From NCBI RefSeq assembly GCF_028389875.1, contig NW_026907680.1:930001-994000 (forward strand): a stretch of 64,000 nt of DNA, given 5' to 3'. Source of the DNA: Rhea pennata (taxonomy: Eukaryota > Chordata > Aves > Rheiformes > Rheidae). Below the pieces are notes generated by a model. It did not search any database. It worked only from the letters and a program-made list of their open reading frames with translations, and was not told where the DNA came from. A program made the translations under genes and the position numbers. Shown here in pieces: positions 1 through 12,370 of the stretch. Numbering within the stretch: position 1 is the first letter of the stretch; every line of letters begins with the position of its first letter.

Positions 1-640
1 TTCAAACTGGGGCTGTGCCGGGGCCAATGCTGTGTTTTAGAGTGTGTGTTTGAGCCCCTGCCCCTGGTTTTGAGGCGTTTCGCCCCCAAAAGTCTCACCT
101 GTCACTGCCAACATTTGAGCAGATTTGGGGATTTGTTCTCTGCCCCTAAAGCCTGTGGGACAGCAAAACAGAAAAGAAATGAGAGGGGAAGCAATGGGAG
201 GGAGCTCCAATCTTGCACAGTCGACGGGGCGCTGCAGAAGGGAGGGACAGAGCAGACACCTTTCCAAAGGAGGCTCCTTCCCTTAGGGGACCAGGACTCC
301 CAGGCCACCTCCCAGCCTTGCTGGTGACCCTCTCTCATGGCTGCTCCCATCCCCATCGAGCCAGTGCCATCAAGTGACAGCACAGCTAACTGCAGCCCTA
401 TCAGAGACCACCACCGCGCGGTGTGAACTGGCCATGGGAAATGCTGGAGCTACGGATGATGTTCCATGAGCACCTCTGACAGGGAGGAGACATCCCATCA
501 CCTGGTTCAACCCGTATGTCTTGCTGGGAACTCACTGCATTGGAGTTTTAAGCTAATTTCAGACAGTGTCATGGCAAAAACAGTCAATCGAGCTCATCAC
601 CCTTGGTTTGTTCTGCAGCAACCACACACATGCCAACATG
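1..640. other. No gene recognised
   Basis: The short open frames here overlap on both strands, lack splice context and resemble no family I know. I see no repeat element I can name. Confidence 0.4.
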
Positions 641-1110
641 GCTGCCCCAATAACACGCCAATGACACACACACGCCAACGACACGGCTGCCCCTTTCACA
701 GGCAAAGACATGGACACGGCAGCCCCACGCACACGGCAGCCCCACGCACACCCATGTGCAGGGCAATTGGGACCAGTGGGACAACATCCCCCCTGCCCCC
801 CTTACACCCTGGGGGCCCAGGTGTCCAGGCACCCCTCAGCCCCCCACCCTGGGGGGCATCCAAGACCCCGCTGGGCCCCACCACCCCAGGGACCCAGCAT
901 CCGGACACCCCACTGCCTCCCCCCACACCAGGCGTCCAGGCCTCCCGACACCCCTCTGCCCCCCTCACACGAGGGGTCCAGGCGTCCGGGCCCCTCCTTC
1001 CACATGCCCAGGAAATCCCCATCCCTTCCCACGCCAGGGGCCCAGGCGTCCGAGCACCCTCCCCCCACCCCCGTTACCCGAGCGCCGGCTCGGACGCCTG
1101 GGCCCCTCCC
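641..1110. repeat. GC-rich minisatellite
   Basis: It opens with CA-rich simple sequence built on a cacacgccaa-like unit. It continues as imperfect tandem units of about 40-60 bp built around ccaggcgtcc and cacccc, the CpG-rich minisatellite style seen on avian microchromosomes. The low stop-codon content explains the long proline-rich open frames on both strands, which I do not consider genes. Confidence 0.6.
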
Positions 1111-1244
1111 CGCGCCCCCTTCCCTCCCCCAGGCCCAGCGATGCCGCTGCCGCCCCGCGCCGGGAACTGCAATCCCAGCAGGCAGCGCGGCCGCCGAGCC
1201 CCGCCCCCTCCCTGGCGCCTCCTCGAGCCCTGACAGAGGGGACG

Positions 1245-1715
1245 AGAGAGACACGGAGCTGCTGGAGAGAGGGCGGCGTGGGGCTGCGAAGGTGGTCGGG
1301 GGCTGGAGCAGCTGCCCTCCGAGGAACGGCTGCGAGAGCTGGGGCTGTTTAGCCTGGGGAGGAGAAGCCTGAGGGGGATCTTATCAGTGTGTCTAAGTAC
1401 CTGAAGGGAGGGTGTCAAGGGGACGGGGCCAAACTCTTTTCAGTAGTGCCGTGCGACAGGACTAGAGGCAGCGGGCACAAACTGAACCAGCGGACGCTCC
1501 GCCTGAATATGAGGAGGAATTTCTTCACAGTGACAGTGACCGAGCACTGGGAGAGGTTACCCAGAGAGGTGGAGGAGTCTCCTTCCCTGGAGAGATTCAA
1601 GGCCTCTCTGGATGCAGTCCCATCTACGATGGTCTAGGTGACCCTGCCTGAGCAGGGAGGTAGGACTAGATGATCTCCACAGGTCCCTTCCAACCTTCCT
1701 GATTCTGTGATTCTG
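1245..1715 (+). mobile_element. CR1 LINE, 5'-truncated 3' end
   Basis: The sequence has the hallmark CR1 3' organisation: the end of the ORF2 reading frame (ggctgtttagcctggggag, later a frame with VTEHWERLPREVEESPSLE), then a short 3' UTR with ggtaggactagatgatctcc and ggtcccttccaac, ending in the octamer-like tail gattctgtgattctg. It is truncated at the 5' end, as is usual. It abuts the edge of the first CCDC81-like array exactly at about 1715, where the homologous array at 47.2 kb continues instead. Confidence 0.85.
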
Positions 1716-2337
1716 CTGAGCCTGCTCACCTCAAGGCCAGCTCTGGGCTCCGCTACTCTCCTTCCTACCTGCCCTCAGGCTCTGCAACTCCACTAGTTCC
1801 CAAGTGCTACAGCCCAGGTGGCCATGGACTCTGCTGGCACCAAGCCTCCGGGGTGGCCGCTTCCCCTTCTGGCCCTGGGCACCCGCCTTCTTCCCCTCAC
1901 GCCCGCAAAAGCCCAGCACTCAAGGGCACCCAAGACACACACAAGAGCTGGCAGTTCCCTCCCACCACGCAGCCAGCACTGGGCCCCAGCAAGGGGGGCC
2001 CAGGCTCAAGCACTTCCTCCCCTCAGAGGCGTACAGCAGCTTTTTCCTCCTCTCCCCACAGGCCCCCTGGCCCCAGGACATGCGTTGGCCATGGCACGGC
2101 CCTCTCCACGCCTCTCCCCAGCACCAACAAGACGCAGCACACCCCTAGGCCACAGCCACCACAGCTGCAGCCAAAGAGCCACAGCACGACGACGGTGGAG
2201 AGCTGCCCTGGCAGCACCCCCTGTTCCCTGACTCCTCAGCTCTGCTCTTCAGGCCTCCCCAAAGCTCCCACACTGCAAACGATGAACTCACCGCACACCC
2301 AGCCAAGAGGCACCCGACTTGGGGCAGCTGGTTTAAT

Positions 2338-2953
2338 TCAGCACACAAGAACTTCCTGGGTGCTCGCGCGGCTCACAAGCAGAGCTGCTGCTGCTGCTGC
2401 TGCCGCTGCCGCCATTGTGGCTGCTGCTGTGGCCACTGCCGCTGCCCCTGGGGCTCCCACTGCCGCTTCCCCTCTGTCTGACATGTGGTCTTCGACTGCG
2501 CCTGCCCCTGGGGCTGCCGCTGTGCCCGCCACCGGGGCTTCCACTGCTGCTGCCACCGCCAGTGGATCTGCTGCTGTCCCCGCCACTGGAGCTTCCACTG
2601 CCGCTGCCGCTCTGTCTGACACTGGCACTGGAGCTGCCGCTGTGCCTGCAGCTGGAGCTTCCACTGCCACTGCCAGTGAGGCTGCTGCTGACACTGGGGC
2701 TGTCGCTCTGTCTGACAGTGGGTTTCCCAGTGCCACTGGGGCTCCCGGTGGGGCTGCCGCTCTGTCTGCCACTGGGGCTCCCACTGCGACTGCCAGTGGG
2801 GCTGCTGCCGGCACTGTGGCTGCCACTGATGCTGCCACTGCCCCTGCCACTGCTGCTCTGTCTTCTGTTGCCACCGGGTCTGCCGCTGACACTGCCACTG
2901 CTGCTGCTCTTTCTCCTGCTTGTCCCTGTCTCCGCCCATGGCTCTTCTTCCCC
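2338..2953 (-). repeat. Ser/Gly-repeat terminal exon, copy 1
   Basis: Imperfect tandem short units (such as agtggcagcgggagcccc on the coding strand) encode SGSGSPSG-type sequence in one frame, AVAVGAP-type in another and QWQWEPQ-type in the third; none has stops. The acceptor is altered compared with copies 3 and 4: cctccag replaces cttgtgcag at about 2954. It ends in a CAG run and a TGA/TAA-containing tail followed by ttaaacca, like the other copies. Confidence 0.6.
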
Positions 2954-4753
2954 CTGGAGGCTGTGCCCTCCTGCGGCAGAAAGGCCAAGGCCATCCTGCT
3001 AGGGAGGACAGGGGTGTGCAGTGGGGGCCAGAGCCGGTCTCTTCTCCTGCAAGGGAAAGGCCTGTTCCCTAACTCTTCCCGTGAGCCTTCCTGTCAGCAC
3101 CCTTCTGCCCTGAAGGGAAGCCCAGCAAGGCTGAACATCCCTTGCTTGTTCACACCAAAGATCTAACTCATCACACAGCTGAAGAGAAACTCTCCATCTT
3201 CTAGCGTGGAAACGCCCTGCAGTTCCACAGCCACCAAGCAGAGAGCCCCAGAGGCTTTGTTGGGTTGCTCACAGAGAACGCTGGAGAGGCAGATACATTG
3301 CAGAAGTAGAGCACAGCTGGCATCTCTGAAAACAAAGCCCTGCGCAAAGCCTTCCAGGGCCCAGCAGGCCTCTTGTACAGCCAGCGCCCATAGCACAAGG
3401 CCTGGGCAGAGAGCAGGCTGGCACATGAAGGGCCTCAATGAGGAGCACTTACCACTCCAGACCTCTGACGGCCCTCGCTCAGAGGACATGCAGCTAGTGC
3501 TCGGGCTTCTCTCCGTTCCTTCTTCCTGCCCGCTGCTGCACTCTGTGCAGAGCACTCTGAGGTGACTGGCACCGGCCTGCAAATACACCCCGCGGAGAGG
3601 TGATATGAGCACAGGGAGAGTAGGGTCCTTACCCGGCCCTCACCAGCTTCACACCTGCTCCTGCAGCAGAAGGCAATTCTGCAGCAGAAGCACAGGGCTT
3701 CCACTGACTGCGGCCACATCAGAGCATCACCTCCCACCAAAACACCTTGGGCTGCACGTCATGCCTGAAGGAGAGCTCCAGGAGCCCAAGGGAGACTCTC
3801 TCCAGGCAGTGAGGGGATCAGCAGGGTCATCTGCAAGGACAGGCTCCAAGGCACAGCATTACCTGCTGTCCTGCCAGCTACACAAGACTGCTCCGTGGCC
3901 CCAAAGACTCTGTGTTCAGGGGTGGGCAATAGGTTGTTGCTGGGCACCCAGTATCAAAGAAGGAGAAAGGCATCAAGCATTTACACACAAAGACCTTAGC
4001 AAGTGGACGACATCACAGAGTTCTGCAGAACCCTCTCCCCACCCACAGAGCCCATTGAAGGCAGAGCATTTGTGCAGGTCACCGGGACCCAGCTGCTAGG
4101 AAGACTTACTCCCAAAGCACTTTCAGAGCAGCCTCCCCCAGCCCTGGCAATGCAGCCCTAACAAACCTGTGCTGAGAGGCTGCTGCCTTTGTCAGGCAGG
4201 GGGAAAGAATGAAGGCAAAGTACTCACGTTGGAAAAATACTTGGAAGAGGTTCAAGGGACACAATCGAAGCTGCTTTAGTGGCTGTCAGGATTGAATCCC
4301 TGCGTATTTTCATCTGCAAAGGTGAGAAAGAGAGGTGAGATGCTGCCAAGGAAAGGCTCTTGCTGCTGGCAAGGGCAGCCCATGTTTCCATGCTCCAGAG
4401 AAGAAGCTGCCTCGCAGAACTGCAGAAACAGCTATCGTTCTTGCTCACAGCAGCCCCTCCATTCCACACAAGAGCAGCTGCAGGGGAATATGGGCAAAGA
4501 GCTAAATGTTCTGGCAGGCTTTTGTCCAGGGAAGAGCCAAAAGGCTGATCCAGAAGAGCATGAAGGAGTCAAGGATGCAAGCACAGGGGAAGGCAGCTCA
4601 CTGAACTCTAGGGCAATGTGCAGGGCAGTCCTGCTAGGGAGGACAGGAGGGGGCAGTGGGGGCTACGGCAGCTCCGTTTTGCCAGAAGGGAAGGTTCTTC
4701 CCCAGCCTCTGCTCTGAGCCTTCCCGGGAGCCTTCCTGTCAGCACCCTTTTAC

Positions 4754-5074
4754 CCTGAAGGGAAGCCCAGCAAGGCTGAACATCCCTTTCCTGCTTGAAC
4801 CAAGAATCCGAATTATCACAGAGCTGAGCAGAAGCTCTTCACTTTCTATCACAGAAAGGCCCAGCACTTCCAGTGCCACCAGCAGGAGGGCCCCAGAGGC
4901 TCTGCTGGTGTGTTCACGGAGAGCAAGGTGCAACAGCGTGTGCATTCCAAAACTACATTCACCACTGCTGCCTTTGAAGGCAGGACTGGGCGATGTCGGG
5001 CAGGGCTCAGTGAACCCATGGGAAGGGCTCTTGTAAGCCAGCGCCCATAGCACAAGGCTTTTCCAGGAAGCACG
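4754..5074 (-). CDS. Open 321-nt HU-like exon
   Basis: Acceptor ttttccag|CG and donor AGG|GTAAAA bound 107 codons in phase 0/0 without a stop. The hydrophobic core GALLLVALEVLGLSVIES, preceded by a Cys and a leucine-rich helix, lines up with VALLFKGIGVLLIEGKEV in the true CCDC81 HU exon at 59573-59829, so I infer it is a diverged half of an HU domain. It is one of only two open copies in the window (the other is 54521-54841); the remaining copies carry stops or frameshifts. Confidence 0.55.
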
Positions 5075-8000
5075 CTGGAAAAGAAGGGCCCCCAGCAGTG
5101 ACACTTACCGCCCTGGCATTCTCGTCCACTTCATTCCCAAGCCAATCAGTAGGTGCTCCAACTTCTGAAGATGGCTTCCTCCCGCCTGGCACTGCCTTCT
5201 GGGCAGAGCACTCTAGGGTGCCTAGGGGTGGACTGCAAATACACACCGCGGGGAGGTGGCATGAGCACAGGGGGAGTAGGGTCTCCATTTCAGCCGGACA
5301 AGTTGGGCACCTGCTTCTGCCGCACAAGGCAGCTCTGTAGCAGAAGCACGTGGGTCCCACTGACTGGGGTCACATCCACAGGAACGGGGATCACCCCCTA
5401 ACAAAACACCCAGGGCTGCACGTCATGCCTGAAGGAGAGCTCTGGACACAAGCACAGTGAAAATTTCTCTCCATGCAGGGAGGCGAGCAGCAGGGTCATC
5501 TTCCAGGACAGGCTCCCAGGCACAGCATTACGCACTGTGCTGCCAACTACATTAGCCACTGCCCCGTGACCCAAGGACTCTGTGTTCCGGGATGGGCAAT
5601 GGATTGCTGCTGGGCACCCAGTGACAGAGAAAGGCGTGAAGGCAGCCCAGAATAATGCTCTTGCATGGTGGGAGCCAGCATAATTCCTGGCCAAAGCCTT
5701 CCAACAGAGCCTGTATGAAGGCAGAGCATGCGTGCAGGCCACTGGGATGCAGCTGCTGGGAAGTCTTGCTCCCAAAGCACTTTCAGAGCAGCCTCCCCCA
5801 GCCCTGGCACTGCAGCCCTAACAAACCTGTGCGGAGAGGCTGCTGCCTTCCTCAGGCAGGGGAAAGAAGCAAGGCAAAGTACTCACGTTGGAAAAATGCT
5901 TGGAAGAGCACAAGGGGCCTCAGTCTCACTCCTCTGGCTGGCTGCGAGGACTGAGTCCCTCATCTTCAGCATCTGCAAAGGTGAAGAACACTGGTGAGAT
6001 GCGACCGAGGAAAGAATCTTGCTGCTGGCAAAGGCAGCCAATGTTTGCACTGCTCAGAGAAGAAGCTGCCTCTCAGAAACTCAGAAACACTCATCGTTCT
6101 TGCTCACAGCAGCCCCTCCATTCCACACAAGACCAGCTGTAGGAGAATATAGGCAAAAGTCTAAAAGCTCTGGCAGGATTATGTCCAGGGCAAGCACAAA
6201 GAGGCTAATCCAGCAGAGCATTGAGGAGTCAAGGCAGGTGAGCGCAGGGGAAGGCAGCTCACTGAACTCTAGGGCAATGTGCAGGGCAGTCCTGCTAGGG
6301 AGGACAGGGGGCAGTGGGGGCTATGGCAGCTCCGTTTTGCAGAAGGGAAGGTTCTTCCCCAGCCTCTGCTCTGAGCCTTCCTGGGAACCTTCCTGTCAGT
6401 GTTCTTTTACCCTGAAGGGAAGCCCAGCAACGCTGAACATCCCTTTCCAGTTTGAACCAAGCATCTGAATAATCACACCTCTGTATAACTCTCCATCTGC
6501 TATAGCAGAAAGGCCCAGCAGTTCCACGGCCACTAGAGCGAGGGCCCCAGAGGCTCTGCTGGGAGACGTTAATGGAGAGTGAAGGAGTCATGAGAGATGC
6601 ACTGCAGAAGTGGAGCACAAGCAGCGCCTTTGACAGCAAACCCCGGGGACAGTCACGCAGGGCCCAGAGGAACCCATGGGAAGGGCTCTTGTCCAGCCAG
6701 CGCCCACAGCATGATGCTTTGGCAGAAAGCAAGCTGGCAAAAGAAGGACCTCCTTCAGGAGCACCTACCTCTCTTGACTTCTGATAGCCAATCTCGGGCC
6801 AGCCAGCTCCCGCTCTGGCTTCGGGCAGCTGCTTCCTCCAGCCCAGTAAATCCTCCTTTGCAGAGCTAGGCTGAATTGCTGGCAGCATGCTGCAAATACA
6901 CACCGTGGGGAAGTGTGACACAGAGACTCCCCACCACCCAAACACCCGGGGCTGCACAACGTGCCTGAAGGAAAGCTCTGGGTGCCCACAGCAAGACTTT
7001 TTCTCCAGGCACCAAGGAGAGCAGCAGGGTCAGCTCCAAGGACAGGCTCCAGCACACACCATTACCCACGGTCCTGAGCACTCCAGTAGCCACTGCTGTG
7101 TGGCCCCCAAGGACAAGCTTTCTTGGAAGCTTCAGAAATAAAACCAGGAATAACTGCTCTGTCCCTTGCATTCCTTCCGTCTTCGGGCACTCATGTCCCT
7201 CCTTACTACCTCTTCAAAGTGACCAAACAAATTGCCCTTGCCTCTAAGGGCTGCCTGACCAAGGCCACACCCTCTCGAGCCTGCTGATCAACACCCCTGA
7301 CTGCTGCCTGGAAATGACTCTCCTTCCTCCTTGCTGCTGGCAGTCAAAGGAAGGGCACTGCCCAAGGGGAAACACCACAGCTTTGGGGAGATATTCACCC
7401 AAGGCATTCTTCCCTCCAGCAGCATTCCTACCAGCATTCCTCTTGCACCTCACGCCGCTTGAGTTTTTCCACTAAGCTGCTCACAAGGCTTGACAAAAGT
7501 ATGCAGACTCTTCCTCAGCCTCCAAAATTTTCCTGAGACACCCAGCCCTGCTCTCCACAAATGAGCAGCATCCGCATTACTTTCATCTATGGGCTAGGGG
7601 AAAAGGCCCTCCTCTTCCCGAAGGACCAATTACATTGAGTTGCCCAAAGGTCTGGAAGCTGGAAGCAGAGGCAGCGGGGGCAGAAAACCAAGAGCAGGCT
7701 CTGCCAGGCACTTGCATGTACGCAGCGTGGTCCAGCCCTGGGACCAGACAGGCACAGCGGTGCCATCCCCAGGAGGGGGGACGCCCTGCCCGCGACCAGG
7801 CAGCTCCCTGAGGACCTGTGAGCCAACCACGAAGTGCCACCCTGACACGGGGACCGGGTCCACCCCAGAACACTCACTGGACGTGGCTGTAGTAGAGCAT
7901 GCCGTTGTTCTGCACCTGCAATGGAGAGCTCATCAGCGGGGCGAGCGCCGTGGCTGTGCTCTGGGTACCCTGCAGCGCCCTTTGCGGGCCGCCGGCGAGG

Positions 8001-9592
8001 AGCCGGGCAGGCTACGGGCGCCCGCGGGTGCTGCGGTTTGGGGGCTTACCAGGTCGAAGTGGCAGCTCTGGCAGAGGTAGTGGCCCAGCGCGTTCTGGGT
8101 GATGTTGTGGCACTCGCCACACACCAGCCTCCCGTACACCTTGGAGAAGAGCATCGGGGCGAAGACGCCTGCTGGCAGGAGAGGTGGAAGTGGGCGCCAG
8201 GCCACGGCGTGGGACATCCTCCCCCCGCTGGCACCGCCGCCGGGGCACTCACCTCCCACGGAGAGGAAGAGCAGGGCCGAGCTGACACCCGCCGAGCGGC
8301 TGTTGAACCTCTGCTCCTGGTGCCGGATGCCTCCTATGACCGTGCACAAGCCCTCGGAGAGAACATGGCTGTCAGTGTGACCTCGGTGAGGAGGTCCTCT
8401 CCTCCTCTCACGCTGGAGGATGGGGGCTTTCGTGACACAAGCGCCTCCTCCCCGCCGGGCTCACCGGGACCAGGAGGACGCAGCCCACCAGGGTGCCCGT
8501 CAGCTCTGCCTTGACGATCTCCTCATAGCACTTGCTGCCCTTGCGGGCACCCTTGATGAGCGCCGTGATGTAGAAGGTGAGCTCCATGATGGAGCCGAAC
8601 GTGGCGTTCACCACCGCCCCCACCGCGACGTTGCTCTGCGCCGAGATGCTGCGGGGACGGGAAGCGCAGAGGGTCAACGGGGCGGGAAGCAGCGCCGCGG
8701 GGCGGCCCCGGCACCAGGCAGCTGCTCACCTGGCGATGGCCATGCCGATGTAGTAGGAGAGGGGCATGATGGAGAGCAGCGCCAGAGCGAACTTCACGGG
8801 CGAGCTCGTCAGCCAGTTGCGCCCGTCCACGTAGCCCAGCACCAGCGTCACCACCACCAGCAGCAGCAGGTCTGCGGCAGCCGTCAAGAACGTGTCCGAA
8901 GTGGGGGGGGGAGGGCGGTGGTTTTTGAGAGGTGGTACCTCAAGGAGGTGCCCAGTTGACGTGTCCCCGCGTACACACAAAAAGGAAGTGGCAGGGAAAA
9001 AGATACTGACAGCGAAGACGTTGATGCCGTCCACGGCGTACTTGTAGTAGTAGGCGTTGACGGCGCGGTAGCAGCACTTGATCACCTCCGCCTCCAGCGG
9101 CACGTCTGTCTGCGGCGGCGGCAGCGGGGCGGAGGAAACCAAGCGGGTGACACTGGTCTGGGTGTCCCCCCCTGCCAAAAGCCAGCCCATCGAGAGGGGA
9201 CACTCCACCCCCAGCACCAGGGGCCACCCACCATGCGCAGGCGCCGGATGCGCACCCACTCTGGGGGCGGCAGCAGCACCCGGTGGGACGTGCTCATCTT
9301 GGTGACGGGGATGAGGAAGAAGAGGAGCCAGGTGACGAAGCAGACGAGCCCGTGGGCCAGTGCCAGCGCCGGGTAGCCCAGGCAGAGCCACACGGCGGCG
9401 GCGGCGGCGGCAGCGCGTTGCTGCAAGGACGGCCTGGTGGCGGCAGGTTTTTAGGGTGGAAAAACCCAAACGGGAGCAGCCGGGCTCCCAAAGAGCAGGC
9501 CCTCGGGCCCCGTCCAGCACCTCCCGCGCCAGGCGCTCACCCGGTAGCCGGGGTCCGCGGGGCACCAGTGGCCGGGCGCTAGGCCGCCGAGC

Positions 9593-9739
9593 AGGGCCGA
9601 GGTCTCCCGGGTGCCGTCGGCCTCCGCGGCGGGTCCCTGGCGGAGAGCGAGGAGGTTGGGGCCGGGTACGTGCCCACCAGGGCTGGTGGGGACGGACGTA
9701 CGGACGGTGCCTGGCCATTACCTCCACCCACTGGATCAC
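9593..9739 (-). repeat. Target duplication flanking insertion, copy A
   Basis: It carries the 5' part of CAX exon 7, the short intron and the last bases of exon 6. It is nearly identical to 10300-10447 (only a handful of differences by eye, for example agcgagg against agcaagg). The two copies bracket the inserted Ser/Gly segment as direct repeats. Confidence 0.75.
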
Positions 9740-10299
9740 CCTGACATGGGGTCTTTGACTGCTGCCAGTGGGGCTGCCGCTGTGCCCGCCACCAGGGCTT
9801 CCACTGCTGCTGCCACCGCCAGTGGATCTGCTGCTGTCCCCGCCACTGGAGCTTCCACTGCTGCTGCCGCTCTGTCTGACACTGGCACTGGAGCTGCTGC
9901 TGTGCCTGCAGCTGGAGCTTCCACTGCCACTGCCAGTGAGGCTGCTGCTGACACTGGGGCTGTTGCTCTGTCTGACAGTGGGTTTTCCAGTGCCACTGGG
10001 GCTCCCGGTGGGGCTGCCGCTCTGTCTGCCACTGGGGCTCCCACTGCCACTGCCAGTGGGGCTGCTGCCGGCACTGTGGCTGCCACTGGTGCTGCCACTG
10101 CCCCTGCCACTGCTGCTCTGTCTTCTGTTGCCACCGGGTCTGCCGCTGACACTGCCACTGCTGCTGCTCTTTCTCCTGCTTGTCCCTGTCTCCGCCCATG
10201 GCTCTTCTTCCCCCTGGAGAAGGAGGCAGAAAGGAACAGGCTGTGCCCTCCTGTAGTAGAAAGGCCAAGGCCGTCCTGCTAGGGAGGACAGGGGTGCAG
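9740..10299 (-). mobile_element. Ser/Gly-repeat segment inserted in CAX exon 7
   Basis: The segment matches 2480-3016 of array copy 1 nearly base for base, including the upstream non-repeat part (aaggccaaggccgtcctgct). It is in the same orientation. It lies between two direct repeats of CAX exon 6/intron/exon 7 sequence. It has no transposon ends, so I read it as templated insertion during break repair rather than transposition. Because a complete exon 6 and a complete exon 7 survive on either side, it can be spliced out as intron. Confidence 0.65.
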
Positions 10300-10447
10300 A
10301 GGGCCGAGGTCTCCCGGGTGCCGTCGGCCTCCGCGGCGGGACCCTGGCGGAGAGCAAGGAGGTTGGGGCCGGGCGCGTGCCCACCAGGGCTGGTGGGGAC
10401 GGACGTACGGACGGCGCCCGGCCGTTACCTCCACCCGCTGGATCACT
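10300..10447 (-). repeat. Target duplication flanking insertion, copy B
   Basis: This is the partner of 9593-9739. It includes the complete 3' end of exon 6 with its GTAACGG donor at 10428, the intron, and a partial exon 7 (10300-10342) that runs straight into the inserted repeat and has no donor of its own. Confidence 0.75.
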
Positions 10448-11639
10448 TTGCTGAAGGGCCAGAGGAAGTAGCCGCCCAGGTCCCTGCAGAGCCACCCTGC
10501 GGGGACAGCGGCATCAGGATGCGGGGCAGGACCCCGACGCGCACGACCCGTCCCCCACCACGACAGCCCGGCCCGGTCGCACCGGGGACGGGCACCTGGG
10601 GAGGACTCACCGTAAGGATCCCCCACGACAGTGAGGAACATCTCGGCGGCCACCAGGACGCAGAGGAGCGCCAGCCACCAGCCGAAGAACAGCGCGTAGA
10701 GGATGCTGCCCAACGTCACCGTGGAGCCTGCAGACAGCGACCGGCCCCTCCGCTGCTCCGCCAGCCGCTTCGCCACGTGCACGGCGGGGGAGGGGGGGTG
10801 TTAACCGGGCTCCCTCCTCCCAACAGGGTTTTGCCGCGGACCCTAGAGCCTCGGCGGCCACCCACCTCCAAAGCCGCGGACGACGTTCAGGTCGGAGTAG
10901 AGCTCCTTCCTGATCTCCGAGCGGTCCTCCCAGGGCCGGGCGGTCGCGTGGCTCTTCCACTTCTTGAAGCCGAACTGCAGAGAGGAGAAGGTAGCGGCCA
11001 AAGAAAAGACCCCCTCCCCTCCCGCACAGCAGGATGGGCATGGTCCGCGGGGGGACGGACCCACCTTGACGTCGTTGGAGAGCTTGTTGGCCTCCACCGC
11101 GCTCTCGGCCGTCAGCGTGGTCTTTGCCCCGCAGCTCTCGCACGCCGGCACCTCGTTCAAGTGCTGCTGGCGGGTGACGACTGCGGGCGAGAGGTGAGCG
11201 GGCGCGGGCGCTGGCGCGGGGACCCCCCGCGCGGACCCCCCTCGCCGCTGCCGCCGCCGGGCTCCCTACCGGGCAGGATGCGGAGGGCGAGGATGCGGGG
11301 GGCGAGGATGCCGTGGGGGTGGGAGGCCGAGGGCAGGTCGCCATGCGGGTCGTTGATGGTGGTGCAGCGACGGTCGCAGAGCGAGCCCCACCGCGGCCCC
11401 TCGCCCCGCACCTCCGGCTCCCCGGCAGCGGCTGCAAGAGAGGCAGCGGCCAGGACGGGCCGGGCCAGGCCAAGCCGGGCCATGCCGGGCCTCGGAGGCG
11501 CCGCGCGTTCGTCCCCTTGCGGCCCTGGCGCCGCACCAGAGCCCCTGCTTCCCCCCCCCTCGAAAAAAACCCCACCCCCTTCCCAGGCTCATGCACTCCA
11601 GCACCCGCTGCAGCCCGACCCAGGAAGGACCCCCCCACA

Positions 11640-12370
11640 CCGTGCATATTGCCCCCCAGGTGCAACACCCCTGCCATGGAAAGCCCCCCCCCCCCAATGC
11701 AATGTCCAGGATCCCTCCCCGTGGGTGCAACACCCAGAAGGGATCTTCCTCCCCTCCCCCCCATGCAATGCCCCCCTGTGGAAAGCCCCCCCAGTGCAAG
11801 GCTCAGGACCCCTCCCATTGGGTGCAGCACCCCGAAGGGACCATGCCCCGCATCCAGTGCACAGCCCAGGAGGGGCCCCCGCCCTGGCACGCCCCCCCCC
11901 GTGCAAAGCCCCCCCCCAGTGCAATGTCCCAGACTCCTCCCAATGGGTGCAACACCCAGCAGGGACCCTTCCCCCCCCCCCCGCCGTGCAATGCCTAGGA
12001 GGGAACCCCCCCACACCAGGCAAATCTGCCCCCCAGGTGCAATGCTCCCCCAGTGCAAAGGCCAGGATTGACACCTCCCACCCCGTGCAACACCCAGCAG
12101 GGTCCTTCACCCCCCTCCAGTGCAGTGCCCAGGAGTGACAACTCCCCCACCCTGCAACCCGCCCCCCCTCCCCGGTGCAATGCCCAGGACCCCTCCCCTT
12201 GGGTGCAACACCCAGGAGGGACCTTCGTCCCCCTTCCCCCCCAACCCCACAGTACTCGGTGTCACCCTGTCGCACCCCCCCCCCCCCCAGTGCACAGCCC
12301 AGTCCTGTCCTGCCACCCAGGGCGAGGCCTGAGAACCGCCCCCGGTGCGATGCTCAGGCCCCCCCGGCAT
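11640..12370. repeat. Minisatellite in CAX intron 1
   Basis: At least five degenerate units are marked by gggtgcaacacccag-like cores near 11725, 11819, 11943, 12085 and 12199, spaced about 95-140 bp, with long C runs between. The long open frames across it on both strands are compositional. Confidence 0.7.

Larger units (their letters stand above)
1716..7715 (-). pseudogene. CCDC81-like exon array, copy 1
   Basis: Read on the minus strand this is a headless copy of the CCDC81-like array at 46.7-57.5 kb. It starts at 7715, where it matches 57479, and lacks all HU-domain head exons. Supported exons in transcript order: 121-nt exon 6769-6889; 86-nt exon 5887-5972; 124-nt exon 5109-5232; 321-nt exon 4754-5074 (fully open); 86-nt exon 4228-4313; 124-nt exon 3453-3576; a further large-exon copy at about 3170-3420 stopped by a TAG near 3175; Ser/Gly-repeat exon 2338-2953; 3' flank to 1716. 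Each small exon keeps AG and GT borders and the same frame. With no promoter, start codon or head exon, I treat it as a 5'-truncated duplicate. It could still be transcribed or act as a donor for gene conversion. Confidence 0.6.

Noticed and set aside
1853..3166. 437-codon open frame on the plus strand
   Set aside because: It is antisense to the Ser/Gly repeat exon and array flank, with no family match.
8726..10495. 589-codon open frame on the minus strand
   Set aside because: It strings together CAX exons, introns and the Ser/Gly insert, ignoring clear splice sites; the repeat has no stops in any frame.
10180..12138. 652-codon open frame on the plus strand
   Set aside because: It is antisense to CAX exons and the C-rich minisatellite; composition explains it.
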